Assembly (NCBI GenBank): GCA_018242625.1
Contig: JAFEBO010000004.1
Location: 124,001-188,000 of the forward strand
Reading direction: 5' to 3'
Source: Planctomycetota bacterium
GTDB taxonomy: Bacteria; Planctomycetota; Phycisphaerae; Phycisphaerales; UBA1924
DNA: 64,000 nt
Part shown: piece by piece, positions 8,639 to 17,893 of the stretch
How the letters are laid out: each line of letters opens with the position of its first letter
How positions within the stretch are numbered: position 1 is the stretch's first letter
Position numbers and translations under genes: made by a program
The notes under the pieces: generated by a model
The model's input: the letters and a program-made list of their open reading frames with translations, nothing else
What the model was told of the DNA's origin: nothing
Databases searched by the model: none

Positions 8639-10597
8639 ATGAAGCTCAAAGGCATCAACCCCGTCGAACAGCACGTCGAGAAGGTCGTCGTCGTTCTCGC
8701 CGGCCTCGTGCTGCTCGGGGTCATCGCGCAGCAGTTCCTGACCAACCCCAACGAGGTCAAGGTCGGCAGCGAGACAGTCTCCGTCGGCGCCGCATTCGAG
8801 CCAGTCAAAAAGGCCGCTCACGCCCTCAAGGGCAAGCTCGACGCCCCAAGCCCCGCCCTCGAACCCGGCTTCGAAAACGCCGGCAAGGACATGAAGAAGG
8901 AGTTCGAACGCCTCACCGCCGGCGGCATCTCCCCGCGCCCGCGCATCGCCGCTCTCGGCCCCGCCGTCACCCTCGGAGGCAGCTCAATCAAGGCTTCCGA
9001 CGCCCTCTTCGCCGACTTCGCCATCCCCACGCCCACCCAGGCCATCGCCGCCTCCTTCTGGGCCACCGTCAGCGCCGACGAACTCGCCGATCATCCCGAG
9101 CTCGCCGCCCTCCTCCCCAAAGAACAGCCCTTCGACCACGCCTTCGTCAGCATCGAGTCTTCGGTCGACGTCAAAGCCCTCATCAACGCGCTCCAGAACG
9201 ATCCCGACGGCGCCGGACCCATCGAGCCCATGCCCCAGGGCTGGTGGCGCGAAGGTCTTGAGGTGGTTGTCGTCGAAGCCGAACGCGAAAAGATGAAGTC
9301 CGACGGCTCCTGGGGCGAGGCCGCCGTGCTCCCCTCCATGCTCGGCCGCAACCTCTTCGTCGTCGCCTGGAACGAAAGTGTCAAAACCACTTCCGACATG
9401 CAGACCAAGATCCCCGAGGCTCGCCAGCAGTCGGGCAACATCCTCCGCCCGCCCTTCTATCACACCGTCGCCGGCCCAGAGTGGGCGCCGCCCTCCGTGC
9501 TCGCCTCACGCACATCCGCCAACGCCGACCCCAGCATTCTCGAAGCGCGAAAGGCCGAACTCCTCCGCGTTCAGACCGACCTCAAGTCCAAGCGTGACGA
9601 ACTCGAAAAGCTCCCCAAGGACGAGCCCAAGAAGCCCGAGCCCACCAAGCCGGTTACCCCTGCACCCTCGAGCCCCACGAAGACTCCGACGCCTCCCACC
9701 CCGCCCCCCACGCCCGCTCCCAAGACTCAGGAACCCGCCAAGCCCGTTGTGAACAACGCCGCCCAGCGCAACCGCCTGACCAACGAGATCAAGGGCCTCG
9801 AAAACCGCGAGCGCAACCTCACGGCCGAGATCTCCCGCCTCTCCCCCACGGGCGCGGTCGTCAGTTCCGCGGTCGTCGCCGAGGGCACCAGCCTCCTCAC
9901 CCAGGATTCGCTCCGCTTCTGGGTCCACGACGCCACCGCAACCCCCGGCGAGAAATACCGCTACCGCCTCCGCGTCGGCATCAACAACCCGCTCTTCGGC
10001 CGCGGCCTGCTCCTCAAGGAAGAGCAGCGCAAGCTCGCCGAAAACTCTGTCCTCCGCAGCGAATGGTCCGACTGGAGCACCCCCGTCGATGTCGATCGCG
10101 CCGAGTACTTCTTCGTCACCTCCGCCACGCCCGACAGCGATAACGGCCTCGCCCGCGCTTCGGTCGAGCTCTTCAAGTACTACTTCGGGCACTACCGCCG
10201 CCAGACCGCCGGCATGAACATCGGCGACCCTCTCACCGGCGAAATCATGCTCAACAAGATCGCCTCGGTCTCCGCCGCTCCGGCCCAGCCGACCACTCCG
10301 CCCGCCGGAAACCCCGGCATGGGCGCTCCGCCCGCCGCGGCCGCTCCCGCAGCCCCCGCAGCACCCGCCGCTCCTCCCTTCGCCATGCCCGACCGCATCC
10401 GCGTCACCCTCGACGGCGTCGTTCTGCTCGACATCGTCCCCGTTCCCGATGTCGCCGGTGCCAAGCCCTCTTTCGTCGCCGTCCTCCGCGACATCAACGG
10501 CAACGTCATCACCCGAAACCCCGAAAACGATCGGGAAAACCCGCTCTACAAGCGCATGGAAGCATCCGCGGCGGCCGCCAAGGCCACCGGCGGGTAA
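8639..10597 (+). CDS. Third gene of the pilM-like operon: membrane-anchored, coiled-coil, Pro-rich protein
   Basis: The product is 652 aa, with an N-terminal transmembrane segment at about residues 17-36 (VVVVLAGLVLLGVIAQQFL). A long charged coiled coil (ILEARKAELLRVQTDLKSKR) precedes a Pro/Thr/Lys-rich linker. A second short coil and a beta-rich module containing YRYRLRVGINNPLFG follow. There is also an Ala/Pro repeat (AAAAPAAPAAPAAPP) and a final domain ending PVPDVAGAKPSFVAVLRD. GAGG lies before the ATG. It sits 43 nt after the second gene and ahead of a strong terminator, so it ends the operon. The order suggests a PilO/PilP-like periplasmic scaffold, but no family is recognised. Confidence 0.65.
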   Translation: MKLKGINPVEQHVEKVVVVLAGLVLLGVIAQQFLTNPNEVKVGSETVSVGAAFEPVKKAAHALKGKLDAPSPALEPGFENAGKDMKKEFERLTAGGISPRPRIAALGPAVTLGGSSIKASDALFADFAIPTPTQAIAASFWATVSADELADHPELAALLPKEQPFDHAFVSIESSVDVKALINALQNDPDGAGPIEPMPQGWWREGLEVVVVEAEREKMKSDGSWGEAAVLPSMLGRNLFVVAWNESVKTTSDMQTKIPEARQQSGNILRPPFYHTVAGPEWAPPSVLASRTSANADPSILEARKAELLRVQTDLKSKRDELEKLPKDEPKKPEPTKPVTPAPSSPTKTPTPPTPPPTPAPKTQEPAKPVVNNAAQRNRLTNEIKGLENRERNLTAEISRLSPTGAVVSSAVVAEGTSLLTQDSLRFWVHDATATPGEKYRYRLRVGINNPLFGRGLLLKEEQRKLAENSVLRSEWSDWSTPVDVDRAEYFFVTSATPDSDNGLARASVELFKYYFGHYRRQTAGMNIGDPLTGEIMLNKIASVSAAPAQPTTPPAGNPGMGAPPAAAAPAAPAAPAAPPFAMPDRIRVTLDGVVLLDIVPVPDVAGAKPSFVAVLRDINGNVITRNPENDRENPLYKRMEASAAAAKATGG

Positions 10598-10625
10598 GGG
10601 AAATACCCGGGTCCAGCCCCTCCAG

Positions 10626-10653
10626 ACGGCCGGGATCGAACCCGGCCGTTTTT
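10626..10653 (+). terminator. Rho-independent terminator of the pilM-like operon
   Basis: The stem ACGGCCGGG pairs with CCCGGCCGT around the 6-nt loop ATCGAA, and TTTTT follows. It lies 28 nt after the last gene of the operon. Confidence 0.9.
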
Positions 10654-10716
10654 CGTTCGTAAGCCCAGCAAAAACAGCAATTTGCAACGGCATTGCAAAA
10701 TCAAAGCCCCCGAAAC

Positions 10717-10744
10717 TTGACCCACGAGGGGCTCTCCCTAGACT
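10717..10744 (+). promoter_or_regulatory. Candidate promoter for the 23S-5S unit
   Basis: TTGACC and TAGACT are separated by 16 nt, a sigma-70-type spacing. The site lies after the pilM-operon terminator and about 480 nt before mature 23S. The 628-nt stretch 10598-11225 contains no protein gene and is best read as terminator, promoter and rRNA leader. A small hairpin, TTTGCAA paired with TTGCAAA, sits just upstream at 10681-10699. Confidence 0.5.
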
Positions 10745-10825
10745 TCCCTCCGCACTTCACTGGGCGGCAACCCGATCCGGCCTCGGCCGTCTCGGGCTGA
10801 TCCGCGGGCTTTGGCCCAACGATCA

Positions 10826-10839
10826 GTTTCTTTGACAAC
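10826..10839 (+). promoter_or_regulatory. boxA-like antitermination element in the rRNA leader
   Basis: The sequence GTTTCTTTGACAAC closely resembles rRNA boxA elements of the TGCTCTTTGACAA type, which recruit NusB/NusE antitermination factors. It lies about 80 nt after the promoter candidate and well before 23S, where boxA is expected. The same bases contain TTGACA, but no good -10 element follows at the right distance. Confidence 0.6.
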
Positions 10840-10846
10840 CGGAGAT

Positions 10847-11013
10847 TGGAAGAAGAATCGATCCCGGGCCTTTGCCCAGCGGAGACGGATGCGAAAGCGT
10901 GCCGCCCCCGATGTGCAACACCCGGAATCACGACGACTCACGGACCTTGAGCCCGGGGGCAACCCCAATCGGCCAGGTCCTGAGTGCAATAGAAGCAAGT
11001 AAGAATCGAGATC
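10847..11013 (+). other. Left arms of the pre-23S processing stem
   Basis: Two segments upstream of 23S are complementary to segments downstream of it. TGGAAGAAGAAT (10847-10858) pairs perfectly with 14119-14130. The 25-nt segment 10989-11013 (beginning ATAGAAGCAAG) pairs with 14089-14113 apart from two A-C mismatches and one G-U pair. Such flanking complementarity forms the long RNase III stem that releases pre-23S, and the nested order supports this reading. Confidence 0.75.
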
Positions 11014-11225
11014 GGAGACGTCTGCCCGCCAAGGGGTCAAACCCGCGGCGTGCAGATATCAACGGACTCTCGAAGCGCAATTCAGGTTGGCCTTTTCGAG
11101 GAATCACAGCCCGCCCGCCGCAAGGCGTTCGGTCTGGGAGGAATCGAGACCATGGGTATTCAGGCCCATGGGGTGCCGATCTGACGACGAGTGTGAAATT
11201 CGCAAGAAGGAAACGCGCGGCGTCA

Positions 11226-14007
<2,782 letters not shown>

Positions 14008-14088
14008 AGCCGCCGCGAGCGTGCTCAAGTCCTTCACTCAATGTGATCGACCCACACGCAACTCGCGGATGTGCTTCGAGAGGCCGCC

Positions 14089-14130
14089 GGTCTCGATTCT
14101 CACCTGCTTCTATCCGTCATTCTTCTTCCA
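14089..14130 (+). other. Right arms of the pre-23S processing stem and spacer palindrome
   Basis: Positions 14089-14113 (beginning GGTCTCGATTCTC) and 14119-14130 (ATTCTTCTTCCA) are the partners of the left arms at 10989-11013 and 10847-10858. The 170-nt 23S-5S spacer has no tRNA. It also contains the perfect palindrome CTGTCAGCTGACAG at 14137-14150, just before 5S, which may be a second processing signal. Confidence 0.7.
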
Positions 14131-14177
14131 TCTTCGCTGTCAGCTGACAGTCCGCCGAAAGGCGCACTGACTCGGTT

Positions 14178-14285
14178 TGTCGGTGACCACAAGCGTTAGG
14201 AAACACCTGTTCCCATCCCGAACACAGCAGTTAAGCTGACGCTGCCGATGATACTGCACTGCGGGAAAGTAGGTCATCGCCGACT
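14178..14285 (+). rRNA. rrf: 5S ribosomal RNA
   Basis: The sequence holds the conserved 5S segments AACACCTGTTCCCATCCCGA and AACACAGCAGTTAAGC. Terminal helix I forms from GTCGGTG (14179-14185) and CGCCGAC (14278-14284). The length is about 107 nt. It lies 170 nt after 23S and immediately before an intrinsic terminator, so the two rRNAs form one transcription unit. Confidence 0.95.
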
Positions 14286-14287
14286 TT

Positions 14288-14321
14288 GGGCTCTTCAAGG
14301 TAAACCTTGAGGAGCCCTTTT
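14288..14321 (+). terminator. Rho-independent terminator of the 23S-5S unit
   Basis: A 13-bp stem, GGGCTC-T-TCAAGG paired with CCTTGA-G-GAGCCC (the central pair is U-G), surrounds a TAAA loop and is followed by TTTTC. It lies directly after 5S. The remaining 200 nt to the next gene show nothing recognisable. Confidence 0.93.
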
Positions 14322-14539
14322 CATTTTTGATCCGCCGCCCGCGGCACCGCTCTCCAGGGCCGCGTGCCCCAGGTCGGGCCCGCTCCATCCACTCGAACCG
14401 CGCCTTCAAAGCCCATGTCTTCCCAAGGCATGGGCTTCTCGTACGCGCTCGCCACCCGCGAGCACGCTTCTCCTCCAGATCCATCCCACCCTCCGGCCCG
14501 ATCCCCCGCGATTCCATACGCCCCAAGTATCCTCTCCCA

Positions 14540-15007
14540 ATGCCTCTCCCCGAAATCCGCACCGAGCCCATCAACCTCACTCTCCACGGCCACGATCTCA
14601 TCCACAACCCCGCCAGGCGCTACAGCCAGGAAATCATCTCCCTCCTCAACCGCGTCTGGCCCATCCTCAAATCCCACAACATCCCAAACGACGGCATCAA
14701 CCGCATCGTCTACGAACACGGCGGCACAGTCTTCGCCGGCGTCGTCCTCAACCCCGGCGCCGATTCCCTTCCCGCGGCCGCAGTGGCGGCGGTAGGGGGG
14801 CTCGAACAAAAACAAATCCACCTCACCCGCTACGCCTACTGGAAACACATCGGCCCCTACCACCTCATCCCCAACACCTGCGCCGCCATGACCAAATCCC
14901 TCGAAGCCCAAGGCATCCGCCAATCCTGGCCCATGCTCGAGGTCTACGGCCGCTGGACAAACGACGAATCCAAGCTCGAAACTGAAACCTTCGTCGCAGT
15001 CATCTGA
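14540..15007 (+). CDS. GyrI-like/effector-binding domain protein
   Basis: The product is 155 aa. Its C-terminal half carries the GyrI-like small-molecule-binding pattern: IHLTRYAYWKHIGPYHLIPN, a following helix, then WPMLEVYGRW and a final strand ETFVAVI. Stand-alone proteins of this fold bind small hydrophobic or cationic ligands, and some inhibit gyrase. No DNA-binding domain is attached. The ATG at 14540 was chosen as the first start that leaves the fold whole; the frame is open upstream but looks non-coding. There is no clear SD. It stands alone between the rRNA terminator and a SIMPL gene on the same strand. Confidence 0.65.
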   Translation: MPLPEIRTEPINLTLHGHDLIHNPARRYSQEIISLLNRVWPILKSHNIPNDGINRIVYEHGGTVFAGVVLNPGADSLPAAAVAAVGGLEQKQIHLTRYAYWKHIGPYHLIPNTCAAMTKSLEAQGIRQSWPMLEVYGRWTNDESKLETETFVAVI

Positions 15008-15107
15008 TCCGCTCGCTCAAAGCAATCGCATCACCAACGCAAGCTCTTCATCGCTTCAAAGAACAAACAGAACGCGGCACCGATATTCTGCTCGAAAGGA
15101 GCCACAC

Positions 15108-15878
15108 ATGCGCAATCACGCCTCGCAGGTATCACTCACGTTTCCGTTGCGTGCACCCATCGCCTCCGCTCTTCTTGCCTTTTCCTTTTCAATTCCCGCT
15201 CTCGCCCAGTCCGACTCCACGCCCCCCAAAGACCCCATCCTCGAATCCGACGGCACCGCCAAAGTCACACGCAATCCCGATTACGTCGATGTGCACGTCG
15301 GCGTCAACGCGGATGCCGAGAAAGCCTCCGACTGTCAGGCTGCAGCGATGAAAGTTATGGATGCAACAGTTGCCGCGATCAATGCCCTGAACCTTCCCGA
15401 TCAGCAGCTCCAGACGGGCACGGTTGATCTCAGCCCAAGATTCAAACCGGAATACAGCGGCCGCCGCGATGACACCATCATCGGCTACCGCGCGACGATC
15501 ACGCTCCGGATCCGTACTTCCGACCTCAAGTCCCCCGCCAAGATCATCGACACCTCGCTCACAGCGGGCTGCAATCGTGTCGATGGCGTCTACTTCGGAA
15601 TCAAGGAAGCCCTGGAAGCCCGCGAGGAAGCAATTAAGCTTGCTGCTAAAGCTGCGGAGCGCAAAGCTAAAGTGCTTGCCGATGCACTCAACCTCCGGAT
15701 CGTCCGCATCGTCAACGCCAGCACGAGAGCCGCTGAAGGCGGCTATTCCAGTCGAAATATGTACGTTCAAAGTGCGGGGTATGACGGCAATCCGCAGCCT
15801 GAGAACGGCGCCATCGAAGCCGGGCAGGTCGAAATCAACGCCACCGCCAACATTTCCTTCGCGGCAGTTCCGAAATAG
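15108..15878 (+). CDS. SIMPL-domain (DUF541) exported protein
   Basis: The product is 256 aa, with a signal peptide at about residues 1-34 that ends ALAQ. The SIMPL/DUF541 domain follows: VTRNPDYVDVHVGVNADAEK, then LQTGTVDLSPRF, then IIGYRATITLRIRTSDLK, with the conserved Ala-rich helix IKLAAKAAERKAKVLADAL. Members of this family are periplasmic or envelope proteins of unclear biochemical role, some linked to oxidative stress. The start is well supported by GAAAGGAG 6 nt before the ATG. It lies 100 nt after the GyrI-like gene and may be independently transcribed. Confidence 0.88.
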   Translation: MRNHASQVSLTFPLRAPIASALLAFSFSIPALAQSDSTPPKDPILESDGTAKVTRNPDYVDVHVGVNADAEKASDCQAAAMKVMDATVAAINALNLPDQQLQTGTVDLSPRFKPEYSGRRDDTIIGYRATITLRIRTSDLKSPAKIIDTSLTAGCNRVDGVYFGIKEALEAREEAIKLAAKAAERKAKVLADALNLRIVRIVNASTRAAEGGYSSRNMYVQSAGYDGNPQPENGAIEAGQVEINATANISFAAVPK

Positions 15879-16007
15879 CCCCTGTTGGTTCCCCCAAAGC
15901 TACGAGCACGAAACACAACCGAAGAAGCAGCGGCTGAACTTCACAATGCGCTAGTCTTGTGTTACCATCCCGGTCAGAAACGAATCACATTTGCGCGATA
16001 TGTCTCA

Positions 16008-17399
16008 ATGCTCCTCACGATCTCCACGACGCACCGTCCCGCAACGGACCTCGGGTTCCTGCTTCACAAGCATCCCGGGCGCGTGCAGTCCTTTGATCTG
16101 AGCTTCGGTCGCGCCGTCGTTTTCTATCCCGAAGCAACCGAAGAGCGCTGCACCGCCGCCCTCGCACTCGATGTCGATCCTGTCGGCCTCGTACGGGGCA
16201 GCTCCCGCTCCGGCGGCACGCTCGACCAATACGTCAACGACCGCCCCTACGTCGCCACCTCCTTCCTCAGCGTCGCCATCGCCCAGGTCTTCGGCACCGC
16301 TCTCAGCGGTATCTGCAAATCTCACGAACCACTCGCCGCCAGCGCCATCCCTCTCAAAGCAACCATCCCCGCCGTCCACTGCCGCGCCGGCGCCGACATC
16401 CTCCGCGAGCTCTTCGAGCCCCTCGGATACACGGTCCAAGTCACCGCCCATCCGCTCGATGTTGCCATCTTCCCCGGCGAATCCTCGCACACCTATTCGC
16501 TCGAACTCGAAGGCACCGTCCGTCTTTCCGACCTGCTCAGCCATCTTTACGTCCTTATCCCCGTTCTCGACAACGACAAGCACTACTGGGTCGGCGATGA
16601 TGAAGTCGCCAAGCTTCTCCGCCACGGCGAAGGCTGGCTCACGCAGCACCCCAAGCGCGAGTACATCACCTCCCGCTACCTGAAATTCCAGAAGAACCTC
16701 ATCGACGCCGCGATGGAGAAACTCCGCGAAGACGATCCGCCTTCCGAAGTCTCGGACGACGTCGCCGATCCCGTCGAAGAAAAGATCGAACGCCAGCTCA
16801 GCCTCCACGAGCAGCGCCACGGCACCGTCATCTCCGTGCTCAAGTCGCACAACGCCCGATCCGTCGTCGATCTCGGCTGCGGCGAAGGCCGTCTCATCCG
16901 CGAACTCATCCGCGACCCTTCTTTCACCCGCATCGCCGGCACCGACGTCTCGCACCGCGTCCTCCAGATCGCCGCCGACCGCCTCCGGCTCGATCGCATG
17001 CCCTCCATCCAGCGCGACCGCATCCAGCTCTTCCGGGGCTCGCTGATGTACCGCGATGAACGCATCAAAGGTTTCGATGCCGCGGCAGTCGTTGAAGTCA
17101 TCGAGCACCTCGACGAACCGCGTTTGGCCGCCTTCGAACGCGTCGTCTTCGAATTCGCCCGCCCCAAAGTCGTCGTCATCACCACGCCCAACTGCGAATA
17201 CAACGTCCGCTGGGAAACCCTCCCCGCCGGCACCATGCGTCACCGCGACCACCGATTCGAATGGACCCGCGCCCAGTTCCGCGACTGGGCCGAAGGCGTC
17301 GCTTCGCGATTCGGCTACACAGTGAAATACCTTCCGATCGGCCCCGACGATCCCGAAGTCGGAAGCCCTGCACAGATGGGAGTATTTACAATTGCTTGA
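16008..17399 (+). CDS. hen1: 3'-terminal RNA ribose 2'-O-methyltransferase Hen1
   Basis: The product is 463 aa, the normal length for bacterial Hen1. The N-terminal domain (MLLTISTTHRPATDLGFLLH, then FYPEA, then VDPVGLVRG) is the part known to stimulate the Pnkp ligase. The C-terminal methyltransferase has the SAM loop VVDLGCGEGRL. It also has the Mn2+ ligands of the EVIEH motif (E363, E366, H367) and a later His in MRHRDHRFEW (H412). The enzyme methylates the 2'-OH of the 3' end of a broken RNA before ligation, marking the repair. The start at 16008 matches the family N-terminus. Pnkp, its partner, lies downstream, with a DUF4262 gene between that overlaps the hen1 stop by 8 nt. Confidence 0.95.
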   Translation: MLLTISTTHRPATDLGFLLHKHPGRVQSFDLSFGRAVVFYPEATEERCTAALALDVDPVGLVRGSSRSGGTLDQYVNDRPYVATSFLSVAIAQVFGTALSGICKSHEPLAASAIPLKATIPAVHCRAGADILRELFEPLGYTVQVTAHPLDVAIFPGESSHTYSLELEGTVRLSDLLSHLYVLIPVLDNDKHYWVGDDEVAKLLRHGEGWLTQHPKREYITSRYLKFQKNLIDAAMEKLREDDPPSEVSDDVADPVEEKIERQLSLHEQRHGTVISVLKSHNARSVVDLGCGEGRLIRELIRDPSFTRIAGTDVSHRVLQIAADRLRLDRMPSIQRDRIQLFRGSLMYRDERIKGFDAAAVVEVIEHLDEPRLAAFERVVFEFARPKVVVITTPNCEYNVRWETLPAGTMRHRDHRFEWTRAQFRDWAEGVASRFGYTVKYLPIGPDDPEVGSPAQMGVFTIA

Positions 17400-17865
17400 T
17401 CAATCTGAACAGAAGATCGTGGATGATGTTCGAGCAGTTGGATGGCATTGTCTGTGCATAGAAGCAGACGATTCCGGCCCTTCTTTCGCGTACACCATCG
17501 GTTTGCAAATCACCTTTAGACACCCAGAAGTAATCATCTTCGGGCTTCCACCTCAAACTGCACACGGGGTGCTTTCTTCGATTGTTGACCTGTTGAAAAA
17601 GGGAAGGGCCTTTACTACCGCATGCACGGCCGCGGATGTCCTTGAAGAGTACACCGTTGCGTTCGATGTAGCTCGACCAGAACAGATTGACGAATACTTT
17701 GGCGCCGGACTCTGGTATCGGCGTTACCTGCGTCTGCAGTCGTTGTTGCATGCGGTTCAGTGTTTCTGGCCTGACAAATCCGGGAAGTTCCCTTGGCAGC
17801 GCGAATGCGCGAAGTCGGTGAAATCTCTCCAAGCCAATCTGTGCAGCAAGAACCGGGATCATTGA
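17392..17865 (+). CDS. DUF4262-domain protein inside the hen1-pnkp operon
   Basis: The product is 157 aa. The pattern GWHCLCIEADDSGPSFAYTI, followed by HPEVIIFGLP, is the signature start of DUF4262, a widespread family without assigned function. The usual helical middle follows, and the end is less conserved. The TTG start at 17392 overlaps the last 8 nt of hen1, with GGGAG upstream, so translation is probably coupled. Only 28 nt separate it from pnkp. Its base composition is less C-rich and more mixed than hen1 and pnkp, which suggests later insertion into the operon. A role in RNA repair or immunity is only inferred from position. Confidence 0.82.
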   Translation: MLDQSEQKIVDDVRAVGWHCLCIEADDSGPSFAYTIGLQITFRHPEVIIFGLPPQTAHGVLSSIVDLLKKGRAFTTACTAADVLEEYTVAFDVARPEQIDEYFGAGLWYRRYLRLQSLLHAVQCFWPDKSGKFPWQRECAKSVKSLQANLCSKNRDH

Positions 17866-17893
17866 CCCCGGCCGAAGCGATCGTCTGTTCGCC

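Noticed and set aside
10832-10860. TTGACA at 10832 as an rRNA promoter -35 box.
   Set aside because: At 16-18 nt spacing the -10 position reads GAATCG or similar, which is poor; the bases fit a boxA element better.
10598-11225. Possible 16S or tRNA gene upstream of 23S.
   Set aside because: No 16S signature segments and no cloverleaf with a TTCGAAT-like loop and CCA-side acceptor were found; the stretch fits leader and processing signals.
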